From assembly GCA_009760855.2 (NCBI GenBank), contig WPIO01000001.1:15735001-15799000 (forward strand): a stretch of 64,000 bases of DNA, written 5' to 3'. Positions 36,328 to 63,599 of the stretch are shown one piece after another. The position numbers and the translations under genes are program-made. Origin of the DNA: Cristatella mucedo (taxonomy: Eukaryota; Bryozoa; Phylactolaemata; Cristatellidae). Position 1 is the stretch's first letter, and each line of letters begins with the position of its first letter. The notes under the pieces were generated by a model, which worked only from the letters and a program-made list of their open reading frames with translations, was not told the DNA's origin and searched no databases.

Positions 36328-37925
36328 ATAATAATAATTCACTTGATAAAGCGTCCTCAGAGAACTTAATCTCTCTCTAGGCGCTTTACATTTGCTGTAA
36401 AGTGAAATGCAATTGAATGGTAAGTAAAATCATGCTTGAAAAACAAACGAAACGAATAATATGGTTAGGGGTGACATGCACAGGGTCAGCATGCAAATGT
36501 GGTTAGTGGCAGCATGCACAGTGTCAGCACGCATAAGCACATCTAGGACGAATCACAGGGACCCACTAAATGCTGTCCTAAATAGGTGTGTTTTGAGGTT
36601 CCTTTTAAATGTGGTCAGGTCAGGGGATGTTCTGACGCAGGTCGGGAGGAAGTTCCAGGCTTTGGGAGCATATGAACAAAATGCACGGTCTCCAAAGGAT
36701 TTGAGGTTTGTACGAGGTATTTGTAGACTGTTGGATTCCGAAAAGCGGGTGGCACGATGCTTGGCCTGATGGGGTAGTATATCTGACAGATAGGCTGGAG
36801 CCATAGAATGAAGGGACCTAAAAGTGAGCGACAAAACCTTGAAGTCAATCCGTTGCTTGACTGGTAGCCAGTGCAGGTCGGCGAGAAGTGGAGTAATGTG
36901 GCAACTGCGACGCTCACGGCAGACAAGTCTAGCTGCCGAGTTTTGCACCAGCTGCAATCACCTGATCGCACATGCTGGTAGGCCAGTAAGCAGTGAGTTG
37001 CAGAAGTCGAGACGGGATGTCACGAATGCATGGACCAACTTAGATGTGGTATCTTTATCTAAACAAGCCCGAATTTTAGCAATGTTATGAAGCTGAAAAT
37101 AGGCTGATTTGACTGTGGAGCTGATATGGTCGTCTAACGAGAGGTCGCTTTGGAATATGACACCTAGATTTCGAGCTGATTCAACTGGAGATATGCTGGC
37201 AGAGCCAATTTTGAGAGTCAGCCTTTCCAATCTCTAGATCACACTTGGTTTGCCCATAACTAGTAAGTTAGTTTTATCATCGTTAAGTTTTAGAAAATTT
37301 GCTGCCATCCATGTGCGGATGTCATCAATGCATGCAGCTAGTGAGTTTAGAGAATTTGAGGTGCTCGAAGGCTGGGAGGGATCCAAGCAAAGGTACAACT
37401 GAGTGTCATCTGCATAGAAGTGAAAGCCTAGATTGTGCTTGGCAATCACATCAGCAAGAGGCAGAGTATAAACCGTGAAAAGAACCGGACCTAGCACTGA
37501 GCCCTGAGGTACTCCATATTTCAGAGGTACTTCAGATGATCTTTGTCCATTCACATCAATACTCTGGAGTCTCCCACTGAGATAGGACCTGAACCACTGC
37601 AGAGCAGTGCCAGTGATGCCCAGGCGAGATGAGAGGCGCTCTAGAAGAACTTTGTGATCGATGGTATCAAAAGCTGCCGAAAGATCAAGCAAAACAAGCA
37701 GAGACACTCTACCCATGTCTGCATTCCTAAGTAGGTCGTTGTATACCCGAAGCAATGCTGACTCTGTGGAGTGATTAGCTCTAAAGCCAGACTGGAACTT
37801 ACTAGCAAGGTAACTGGGCGGTAGTTGCTCAAGTTCTCTTGGTCAAGTGTAGCTTTCTTGAGAAGTGGCATGACTACAGCTTTTTTGAAAGGTGCTGGGA
37901 CATGACCTGAGGCTAATGACATAAT
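36328..37925 (-). mobile_element. LINE-A, best preserved copy, with reverse transcriptase
   Basis: Complement order: [20 protein letters not shown], a short gap, then a 173-aa open stretch with [67 protein letters not shown]; then NLGVIFQSDLSLDDHISSTV, SRLDFCNSLLTGLPA, ITPLLADLHWLPVKQRID, PKAWNFLPTCVRTSPDLTTF and a 3' end with ATT repeats. Few breaks, so a fairly recent insertion. No endonuclease in the window. Confidence 0.9.
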
Positions 37926-38799
37926 AATTAATTAAAGAAGAATATAAGGGAAGAGAATATATCTGTAGTATTTGCTAGTTTTTATTATGCTACAGCTTCC
38001 AGGACCGGCAAGCCCCTTCAGATCCGAAGAGGACTGAATGATGACTACCGTCTTAAAGTCTGAGGGGTCAGGGTCGATTCAAGCTGTCCCTGACCCCTAA
38101 AACTATAAGGAAATGCTAAGCGGCTACCGCGCGAGTTGGAATGCCCTCAGCCCCCCCCCCTTAGGCAGATCTAATCTGGCCTTAGACACTTGCAAGCTTC
38201 TTCCAACAGCCCCTGCTGGCTACCCATAGGCTCCTGTGGGTGGTGCTAAGGAGTGGGCGAACCCATTCACTTTTACCTCTTCTCACAAATCACCACTATG
38301 ACCACGACTTGGGCAATCGACTTGTATAGCGATCAGTGGAAGCAAGAAAGATGTAAATTGTCCGATGAAGCAACCTATTGACCACAATACTGGCTTTCAT
38401 TTCCACACTGGCACCCAGCTCTACCTATCCTGCGACCGTTCCTAGCCTCGCTCCGAAGCTGATGACGAGGTGACAGGTTGACAAGGCTGGCTGCCGCTCT
38501 TCTGCATCGCTGCTGCATCGGAGCCTGTGTGAGCCACGCTGATAATCCATCCCCGTCGAGAGTGTGGGAGGCGCAAGCAGACCGAAGGTCTCCAACTGGA
38601 GGCATGCGGGCATACAATCGATCCGTTGGGCCTTTCGGTAGCCTGTTTTATGGCTTTATATCTCGTTTATGGCTTTATATCTCGTTCGAGTCGCTCGTGT
38701 CCGCTCTTCATCTCCATCGCACTCTTTAATTACCTATCTAGGGCTTGGAAGTTTCAATCTTCATCTACTCTCGAGTCATAAGGCGGCTGAACTCCTCGG
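37926..38799. other. Intergenic, nothing recognised
   Basis: Sequence past the LINE-A copy up to the CpG-rich region. A small duplication (atggctttatatctcgtt) occurs at 38649-38687. Confidence 0.5.
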
Positions 38800-39349
38800 A
38801 TCGGCTAATTGCAGTGCCTGTGTCTACGCTTGACCGACCTCAAGTCTTACCACTAGCGAGGATGTGCAAAGCCGCAACCTGGCGGCCAGCGAGCGGTGGC
38901 AGATCGGCAGTAGCAACCAGATCGGCAGTAGCAACGGCGGTTCTCCTCGGTCCGCTATACTCAACTTGGACTAGGCACGGACTCGGACGGCGGATCCCAC
39001 GGTCGGCGCGTACCAGGAGCAGCCTTCGCCGCCCGACTGCCCGACGTTACCTAAGCTCACCGCGTACCCCAATCGTAGCGCTCCGAGCGAGCAAGGCAGA
39101 CCAGCTAAGGCCCCGCAGAACTCGCCGGGAAATACTTAGCTTCGAATTCCGATTGCCTAACCGCCGTGTTACCTGGACACTTTACTCTGGCCGAGTCTCA
39201 CGCGTCCGACCAGTTGGTCTCGTCTATCCATCCATCCGCTGTCGTTTTTCGTATCTTACACCTTAGTGCAAGCTCCGCTAGTGCTTTACCATTCAGCGAC
39301 TCCACGCGCGAGCTCCCTCGTCTACTCCCGGGTCGACTTCATATTTACT

Positions 39350-39530
39350 AATAATAATGATAATTAGAAACATTTGTATAACGCCATCAGACAACTTATT
39401 CTCTTTCTAGGCACTATACAAGTGCTGCTAAGGAAGTATGATCAAATGATTAATGGTAGCATATTTAATGTCAATAACTAGTACGTGGTTAGAGGTGATT
39501 TGCATAGGGTCAGCATGGTTATCGGCAGCA
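39350..39530 (-). mobile_element. LINE-A 3' end
   Basis: Plus reading starts with ATA repeats, then cgccatcagacaacttattc and gcatagggtcagcatggtta, complement of the LINE-A 3' UTR. Confidence 0.65.
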
Positions 39531-40870
39531 AAGCGGCCTTTAAATCTTTTGATTTATTTCTAACCCCTATCGCGCCATTGGCTGTAGGTCCCGTGGACTC
39601 TGCCCTAAACCAACCGCATACCTGCTTCGGTTATTAGTTGTGCTTGACTGAGCCTAACGCCTAAGTCGCACACACTTGGCAATCCTTCTGGTCCGCTACC
39701 TTTCTCATTTGTCTCCCACTATATTTTCTCCAATTCATGCCCCGTCGCGGAGGAGTGCAGGCGTCCAATTTCAGCTGCAGCGCATTGCAACTCCCGTGCT
39801 GCAGCCAGAGCGCCTCTCATCCGCCAGCCGGCGCAATGCCTCGTGCGAAACTCGGCCTGGCTCGGAGCCCAGAGGTCTCAGCAAACTGCTAATAGTACAC
39901 GACCTCCGGTTGCACGCCGCGCATCCAGACTATCGCACATCCGGCTGCTGGCCGCAATAAATCAAAAACAAGCGCGGACGCTATTTCGCGTACAGTCGTA
40001 CGGACTAGTCAATCTAGCTAACTGGCCGCTGCCGTTTCACTGCACCCCGAGGCGGTGAGCGCTGCCGCCGAGAGCTGAACGGCTCCGACGACGAGCCAGC
40101 AGGCCACAGTCTCCTGCCGCGACGTCGTCGGTACGCGCAAGCTTTTCGTACGACGACACGCCGCTTTAGCAACGCGCACGGCTAGCCGGGGGGGGGGGCA
40201 CGATGCAAGCGAACGCTCGGACGATCCGTTATCGCGCACTCCAGGGCCGGCGGCGGCGCGCGAGGGCCGCTTCGGGTTACACACCGTGTCAGGCAGGCGA
40301 GTCGAAGCACCTGCTAAAACCCCGTCAAAAACGGAAGTGACCAGGAGCGCGCGACCCACCTACCCGAGGCCGCGTGGCCTATTACGCCGCAGCCTGCTGC
40401 TAATTGCCTCTGGGCGGCGTTGCCGCTACAGCGATTCCGCTGACAGCAGGCCTACACAGACCTTACTTCTGGTCTAATGGCACGGCAAAGTGCGAGCCTT
40501 CTGCCTGCGTGGTTTAGCCCAGCCCGCCGGCAACGGAGACGATCGTATCCGAGTTACAATGCCTAACGCGCGCGAAGCGGTGTGCTGACGCGAGCCGAAC
40601 GAAGCGTCGGGACCGGCGTCCTAGCCCTGCGCACGTGCGCCGGTTCACAAAGGCAGCGCCTGCAAGTGCGGTCGCGAGGCAGGCGGCAGCGCTGCGACGC
40701 CGAGGATTACCCATCCCCGTGAGTTTGGGAGGGGGAGGGGAATTACCGACTAGCCGGGGGGGGGGGGATGCGGTTGAATTGTGGGTACCGGGTACGTATT
40801 CCGCATTTGGATTTCTTCGTCGTCGGCGGTGTCGTTGTTAGGCCGGTGACTCATTGCGAACAACCGGAGA

Positions 40871-57244
<16,374 letters not shown>

Positions 57245-57646
57245 GCTGCACGTGTGTGGTGGCAGACGACGGTGCAAGGCTCTACGGCGGTGGTCCACGT
57301 GCTGGAGGCTTGGCACACGACCTGCTCAAGGCTCTCCGCTGCCTCGGACGTACCGTTAGCGCAGATCAACGGCATGGCTCACTGAGTACTTAGCTTTGTA
57401 GCTCGGGTGAAAGCTCGGTGGTGGCGGGCCTACTGCTCGTGCTCCAGTTAGGAAATACTCACCGCTGCCCTCAGCAGCCGGCGTAGCAAAGCAGCTGATC
57501 ATTTTGTATTGGTCACAATCGTTCGTTGCAGCTCGTCGACCCTCTATGGCTTTCACCCCGAAAAGCTAAACGCTGATTTTTGGGACTGCCTGTGCCGTGT
57601 GAGGCGAACACTGCCGTATGACTGAGCTTGCATTTGTAATTGGGTT

Positions 57647-57652
57647 TTTATT
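57647..57652 (-). terminator. Candidate poly(A) signal for the TIMMDC1-like gene
   Basis: Minus-strand AATAAA about 200 nt past the proposed stop at 57854, directly beside the NAMPT signal on the other strand. Confidence 0.4.
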
Positions 57653-57654
57653 TC

Positions 57655-57660
57655 AATAAA
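57655..57660 (+). terminator. NAMPT: NAMPT poly(A) signal
   Basis: AATAAA 411 nt after the NAMPT stop. It sits within 14 bp of a minus-strand AATAAA, giving abutting convergent 3' ends. Confidence 0.65.
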
Positions 57661-57853
57661 AGTACTGCAGCACTAAAGACATTTGTATTTATACTTGCCC
57701 GCGCTGCAACCACTGCTGTGTAGCCGACTTCCTGTGGTCCAGTCGCTTTGCTGAACAGTGGTTTCCCTCATACGTCAGCATTGGTACTTACTGCACAGAG
57801 GTGCCTACAATGGTGAGCGTAAGGGCATCACACACAGCATAAATCAAATTCAA

Positions 57854-57923
57854 TCAAAAAGTTTGACCCACCATGGCCTCATAAATGAGGCATCTGCTCA
57901 CACAAACAATCGGTTTCCATTCC
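57854..57923 (-). CDS. TIMMDC1-like exon f, tentative terminal exon
   Basis: 70 nt from a less typical acceptor (CTGTCAAG) to a TGA. The frame continues exon e and reads REWKPIVC and on to VGQTF. EWK recalls human LEEWKGRL, but the rest does not match the charged human tail. Placed here because frame, position and a downstream AATAAA fit. Confidence 0.35.
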
Positions 57924-60900
57924 CTTGACAGGAAGACAATGCCTCCCTGGTGGTTACAGTACAATAGCTTAAATCTAAGATTAAAAAAAATGTTACACAA
58001 AGTACTGGAAACTTGTCGCAATAGTATATAGCCATAAAGATGCAAACACATTAAGTTTTTACACTTTAATGAACAAAGCTCCGAATAACTATCACTAACA
58101 AATAAACGATTAATACCACACGTGTCACACAAGAGTGGGATCACATTGATAAATCTTTATAGACAACTTTTCTGCACGAAGCCATACCGACTAAGGCCAA
58201 TTTCACCAGCCTATTCGGTACTAGTACTCAATAAGCCCATACCTAACACGTCCTCAATATATGCACAACTGCTCTTAAGTTACACCTTACTTCAGTAAAC
58301 TATCGTACACAAGGGTGCAGCACCAGCTTCAATGCATTTTTAAAGCGTTTAGAAGATAAATACGTTCACCTAGAGCATTTGTAGTGGCTCCTGCTGCTGC
58401 CTCTAGGAATCGACATCGGAAGGAATCGAGGGGGCTTGCAATCGACTGCTCCCCCTCCCACACCGCCTCCCATACTCCTGCACCGACGCGATTGCAATAT
58501 TGTGAGCCCTGACGCCACATCCGTCACAGAACTGGTTAACAGAGGGCTAAACTGGCCTGACCGCCGGAACTCTTCCTCCTTCCCTTCATTAATGAGGGGG
58601 ACAGATAAGTGGTAAAGAACAAGGCCACGAATTATTCCTACCAGCGAATGTGCTGCTTGCCCGCTTGCTCAGCTCAGCATTCACTGCAAACGAAGGCGGC
58701 TCGAAGTGTGAGGGCTTACCGCCTCTCTCGGAGCGTGTCGCAAACTCGCTGCATGTGAATCCCCTCTTGAGTTTCGCCGGTCAGTTTTGCAGCCGGGTAT
58801 ATGAGAGCACCAGCAGCCAAACTACAAAAATGATAGGTTGTCAAACACTGCAGCCGATTCACAATGCAACCCCAGTTGACGACTGGACGCCTTAGCAACC
58901 GTAAGAGCATACAAGTTCATAACACCGAAGAGAAACGAGATGGACAAGCTACTAATGGTGATTAAATATTACCAATCGACTCGATATATGAGCTTGGCCA
59001 TGGAATTTGCACAGGAGACCGCTTATGAAAAAGTCTGCAATAAGCAAGCTTATGAGCAGCGCGATCATGTAGCCAAAATTAACGTCTGACTGCTGACCTG
59101 GTCGCTATATAGGAAGAGAGGGGAGCCGGACCGAAGCAGGCTCTCTTTCGGCGACGGTCGGCGAGTCTGCACTGAGCGTTAGCTGCTGTAAGCTTGCAAT
59201 GAGTCTGCCTGAAGTTGCCTGCCGAGGCGGCTGTAGTGTATACAAGAAGTCCTTTGCAGTTTCTTGAGAGCCGTGAGGGTCATGGTGCTGCTTGCGGCAT
59301 TTTGCAGTCCCTGGCTGTTGGCGTGTTACGGGCATCAAGGTTGTACAAGCTCCACGATAGCTTAAGCTACTACGCAAACTGGCAAGGGTTAGCCGGACAT
59401 ACAGATGGACAGGGAGATCATGAATAAAAGGCGACCAAGCAAGCAGTGGCCGGAGTTAAGAGGCAACCGATCCAAGCGACCCATTAAGAGATATTTCGAC
59501 TGTTCCTTGAAGCCAAATGTTACACTCATGGTTAGAATATGGAAGCATCTGCCGGAAAACCACAAGGACCAGAATTCAATAAGCAAGGCATTGACTGAAG
59601 GGACTTCTGAAAGGCTATCTTTAGATCCATGGCTTTGCAGCGTTTGATTTGTTTTGCAGTGTTTGATTGCAGTGTTTGATTTGCAGTGCAGATTGCATGG
59701 TCTCAGTTGTGGCTCGGTAATAGCTAACTTGTGTAAGGTTCCTTAGCCATACGTATGAGATCAGCCATAGTTAGGGAACTTCATGTATTAATCTTGATTT
59801 GATAACCAAACAACTATTATGCTCACAAACAAATTTTAAGACATTGCCATAGCGCCCCCAAGAGAAAATATTTTTCTAGGCACTTTACGTGTACTGTAAA
59901 GGAAGTATGTCCATATGGCTAGCGGTAGTATGCACATTGTCAGCACGAATAAGCACACAAAGCACAAGGACCCAGCAAATGCTGTGAGGAATAGGTGGGT
60001 TTTTAGCTTCTTTCTATAAGTTGTCAAGTCAAGAGACGTCGTGACGTCAGGTGGGAGTGATTTCCAGGCTTTGGAAGCATACGAACTGAAGGCAGTCTCC
60101 AAAGGATTTGAGATTGGTCCGAGGCACTGCTGAGAGTCAGAAGAGGGGGCCGTACGATGCCTAGCCTAGTAAGGAGTAGTACTGATAGGCATGATGGATG
60201 GTATACTGGATCGTGCAAGAGAATGAAGGCAGCTAAAAGTGCATGACAAAATCTTGAAGTCGGTGTGCTGCTTGATGGGGAGCCAGTGCAGGTCGACGAG
60301 AAGAGGTGTAATGTGGCAGCCGTAAAGTTCACAAAAGACCACCTTGGCTCCACAGTTTTGCACTAACTGTATAGAATCTCAACCATTGCATTAAGCTGCC
60401 AGTGTCGCCCAGACGATGCTCCTAAGAAGGACTCGATGATCAAAAGTATTAAAGGCATAGAAACCAGAAGAGATCCCAACGATATATTTACATAAACATT
60501 TCGTATTGGCTAATGATCCATTAGAAGTCAAAGCCCCCTAAGCGTTTTCACTCACAAAGCTAGACACCTATCGATATGGCAAGAGCACAAAAAATACAGG
60601 CAAACCAGGTGTGTATCTCCTCGCTAAGTGAAACACACGCTAAGGTAGAATACACTGTTAAGTACATTACTTGTGTATTAAAGATCAAAACTGGCACATA
60701 AAAAGATAAAAATTAAAAGCTAGCTGATTGAACAACCTCATTTATAGATCGGCAGAAGAGACATGACGGCTATCACCACAGCTTGCAATGGTCAATAAAG
60801 GACTGTCAACTGCAGGACTCTAACTCACGGACCCAGGCCGTGAAAAGCGAGCACCTTACGCTTGGGTTCTGTTTTTTTCTTTCTGGCTCTACCACTAGCA

Positions 60901-62907
60901 AGGGTACTGGGCTGGCTGGCTGACGACAGCTCGGCGATGGCTGGTAGCGTTCTGACATTTCCGAAGCGACTGTTGCATGCATATCCCTGTTAGAACACAG
61001 TCAGGAGACAAAATATTCAAATTCCGCTACATTTAAATTCAGTGAACAAGTGAACGTAAAAGTAGATAATCGAAACCCCCCATGGCTCATCCAACACTCT
61101 GCACGAAAATTCGAGCCTATGTACAGTCTAACGGCATGGATCACTTACCCCAAAAAACCTCCAATAATCGAGCCGGCAACTAGATGCCGAGGGCCAATGT
61201 GAAGCCTCATCAGTGCCCCAGTACATGCTGCAAAGAAAACATGCTGACAGCACTGGCGACATCCTCGGGAGAGCGAGAAGCAAGAGGGCGACATCCTCGG
61301 GAGAGTGATAAGTAATTGGGTCCCCAACTCATACCTCCTCCTATTGCGTAGTGGAGAGGGCTTGTCTTATTTCTGTACACAGTCAGTGCTTGTGTGACCG
61401 ACCTGCAGAGTGGGAGATTCATAAACAAAATGCAGGCCCAATTACAAAGCTTAGAATAACAGCACACATACTGTTCACGACACATGCATGCGAACGAAGG
61501 AGAGGACTGTGGGCTAAAAAAAATACTAGCTGATTTAACAGACTTTTATATATATAGCGGCAGAAGAGCCTTTACGGCTATCACCACCTCTTGCAGTGGC
61601 GATAAAGGATCACCCACCGCAGGATTCGAACCCACAAGCTCAGGGCCGAGGTCGTGAAAAGCAACCACCTTAGTGAGCTAGCTATGCGGCAGAGGAATGC
61701 AACATGGGCAGCTGCTTGGCACACCCCTTTGGCCAGGCAGAGCAAAAAGTAAAGATCGGCTGATTCTTCGTTGGTGTGGCAGCATAAGAGCATTCGTGGC
61801 TATCACCCCACTTGCAGTGCCACTCAATTAGTGCCTACAGCAAGACTCGAACCCACGACTTGAGTGGTGTGTGATGTGGCATTGTGACGCTCACGACAGA
61901 TGAGCCTAGCTGCAGAGTTTTGCACAAACTGTAAGTGCCTTATTGCACAGGCCTGTAGACCAGCAAGCAGTGAGTTACAGAAGTCAAGACGTCAAGAAGG
62001 GATGTGACAAATGCATGGACCAATTTAGATGTGGTACCCCTGTCTACACAAGCCCGAATTTCAGCAATGTTATGTAGCTGAAAGTAGGCAGACTTGACTG
62101 TGGAGCTGACGTGGTCGTCTAATGAAAGGTCACTTTGAAATAGTACACCTAGATTACGTGATTGGGATTGGGGCCATCTCGGTGGCTACGGAGTTAGTGT
62201 CACAGTTTAAGGACCCGAGGTCACACGTTCGAGACCTGGTAGCAGTAAGGTTTTCTCAATAGTTCATTGGTGACACAGACCATAAACGATGAGCAAGCAT
62301 TTGTGATATGGGAGCACCTAGCCAGTGAGCTAAGACCCAGGCATCTCACTGTTAATTTCCCTTGGCCAAATCTGATACACACCAACCGTTGACAGTGTGT
62401 GTATACATGGACTGATATGAGACAAAAAAGGTAGACTTACAGGAAGGAGCCAATAAATATGAAGGTCTTGCTTCCGTATCGCATCCCTTGCTTCAGTCCA
62501 CCGAAGACTGATGCATCCATCGCAGCTCTCTGAAGCAGTAGAACAGTTGATGGTACGCAGCCCACAGATCTGTACTTCCAGTCTTATGATGGACACACGT
62601 ATGACGAAATCGAAAACGCTATGGTTATAGTTATAGCCAACTAACAATGGTATTTGTGTGCAACAAACGAAGATAATTACAACATGCCAACAGACGCCTT
62701 TTTGGTAAAGTGGATATTATAGCATGACAACGTCTTACCTCAGCAGTAAACTTAGTTGAGTAAGCCGATGCCCTGTTCGTTTCAATAAAGATATTGTAAG
62801 AGCTCCTTGAGCCAAAGTAGGAAGCTATGAAAAATGTGACACCTGCACCAACTCCCACGGCTTCATGAATAAGTGAACGTTCAGGATAGTAGTCGTTGGT
62901 CACAGGA
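57854..62907 (-). CDS. TIMMDC1: TIMMDC1-like complex I assembly factor, internal and 3' exons (5' exons off the right edge)
   Basis: Tim17-domain inner-membrane protein of mitochondria needed to assemble the complex I membrane arm (known for human TIMMDC1). Exons in order: 62739-62907, 62441-62529, 61335-61402, 61149-61227, 58720-58821, and tentatively 57854-57923. All join in frame with GT-AG. The strongest matches to the human protein are LTVYRNKTSPLHYAIGG followed by TGALMRLHIGPRHLVAGSII and GGFLG (human LNVYRNKDALSHFVIAGAV, then LRGLVAGGIIGALLG), the YxFIETNRAxxYxxKFxAE segment, and GETQEGIHMQR (human GETVQERKQKDR). First exons were not found in 62910-64000, which is LINE-rich. The human linker after PYYPE is shortened here, so a diverged relative in the Tim17 superfamily is possible. 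Confidence 0.75.
58720..58821 (-). CDS. TIMMDC1: TIMMDC1-like exon e
   Basis: 102 nt. Encodes LAAGALIYPAAKL, then TGETQEGIHMQRVCDTLRER. Acceptor TTTTTGTAG, donor GTAAGC. Frame joins exon d across a 2.3 kb intron that contains LINE-A and SINE-2. Confidence 0.72.
58822..59839. other. TIMMDC1-like intron, left part
   Basis: No repeat recognised. A plus-strand 80-aa ORF (59405-59647) with charged composition has no recognised family. Confidence 0.4.
59840..60440 (-). mobile_element. LINE-A 3' half in the TIMMDC1-like intron
   Basis: Complement reads FSSYASKAWKSLPPDVTTSL, LHLFSSTCTGSPSSSTPTSR-type frames and the tail cactttacgtgtactgtaaa. Degraded. Confidence 0.7.
60712..60865 (-). mobile_element. 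SINE-2 copy
   Basis: Plus reading gctagctgattgaacaacct, cggctatcaccacagcttgc, ctgcaggactctaactcacg is the complement of SINE-2. Confidence 0.7.
61149..61227 (-). CDS. TIMMDC1: TIMMDC1-like exon d
   Basis: 79 nt. Encodes CTGALMRLHIGPRHLVAGSI then IGGFL and a split Gly. Acceptor TTTGCAG, donor GTAAGT. Confidence 0.8.
61335..61402 (-). CDS. TIMMDC1: TIMMDC1-like exon c
   Basis: 68 nt. Encodes SVTQALTVYRNKTSPLHY and AIGG. The VYRNK motif is characteristic. Acceptor CTGCAG, donor GTATGA. Confidence 0.8.
61525..61692 (-). mobile_element. SINE-2 copy, near full length
   Basis: Plus reading ctagctgatttaacagactt, cggctatcaccacctcttgc, caggattcgaacccacaagc. In the same intron and orientation as the next copy. 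Confidence 0.8.
61751..61866 (-). mobile_element. SINE-2 copy, tandem neighbour
   Basis: Plus reading gatcggctgattcttcgttg, gtggctatcaccccacttgc, caagactcgaacccacgact. Lies 60 bp from the previous copy. Confidence 0.65.
61867..62165 (-). mobile_element. LINE-A middle fragment
   Basis: Plus reading gcctgtagaccagcaagcag, tttagatgtggtacccctgt, ctgacgtggtcgtctaatga is the complement of the LINE-A region at 36900-37160. Confidence 0.75.
62166..62330 (+). mobile_element. Possible third tRNA-derived SINE
   Basis: Reads catctcggtggctacggagt (box A-like), then cacacgttcgagacctggt (box B-like GTTCGAGACC). No known tail and only one copy noticed. Confidence 0.35.
62441..62529 (-). CDS. TIMMDC1: TIMMDC1-like exon b
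   Basis: 89 nt. Encodes RAAMDASVFGGLKQGMRYG then SKTFIFIGSF, aligning with human [26 protein letters not shown]. Acceptor GCTTCAG, donor GTAAGT. Confidence 0.75.
62739..62907 (-). CDS. TIMMDC1: TIMMDC1-like exon a
   Basis: 169 nt, entering in phase with one base of a split codon. Encodes PVTNDYYPERSLIHEAVG, a glycine-rich hydrophobic helix and IETNRASAYSTKFTAE. Acceptor GTTACAG, donor GTAAGA. Confidence 0.75.
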
Positions 62908-63029
62908 CTGTAACAACGAAAATAAGCAGGCTCTGACAAACGGTATCCTTTACATAAATGGCAAAACGATGCTAGATCATAAATGGTGTCTATTATGAGC
63001 TCTGCATGGAATATCAATGTCTTGTTCTC

Positions 63030-63580
63030 TATAGTAAACTTTCGCTAGGCGACCACATCAGCTTCACAGGGAAGATTGTCAACATTCAGCTATGTAATAT
63101 TAAAAATTCGGAAATGCCTAGTTAAGGGTACTAAAACAGCCAAGTTATTCCATCCATTAGTAACATTCCATCTAAATTGCTGCAACTCGGTTCTTTCAAG
63201 TCTTCCTAACAGTGAAATACAATTAATACAGAGGGTAAACAACTATACAACTAATTGGCTCACTGGACCACATCTCTCGGACCAGAAACTAGCTCCACAT
63301 CAAGCAGCAAATCGCCTTCAAAGTCATTTGCTGTCATGCCCTCTCATTCTCTTGCTCTGGCTGCACCCTGCACAGGACTCCACGGCTCTTCACTAGTGCC
63401 ACTTGCTCCTCTGGCTGTGTCTGCTTAGCTATGCCTCTAACATGTCTGCTTAGCTATGCCTCAAACAATATTCCTATGCACCTCGAGCCTGAAACTGTCT
63501 ACCGACTGACAGCGCCACATCTCCCCTGACTAGGAAGAAAATTAAAGCAGAGCTAAAAAAAAAACTGCTCTCCATAGCAC
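63030..63580 (+). mobile_element. LINE-A 3' half
   Basis: Begins ctaggcgaccacatcagctt (DDHIS block) and passes through degraded QLIQRVNN and LAPHQAANRLQ segments to gaaaattaaagcagagctaa. Confidence 0.6.
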
Positions 63581-63599
63581 TTGCTTCGTTCCTGTTAAT

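Noticed and set aside
60860-60986. Alternative next exon for the TIMMDC1-like gene after exon d
   Set aside because: The frame is open with good splice sites, but the text has no family similarity and runs into a SINE-2. Exon e at 58720-58821 matches the family.
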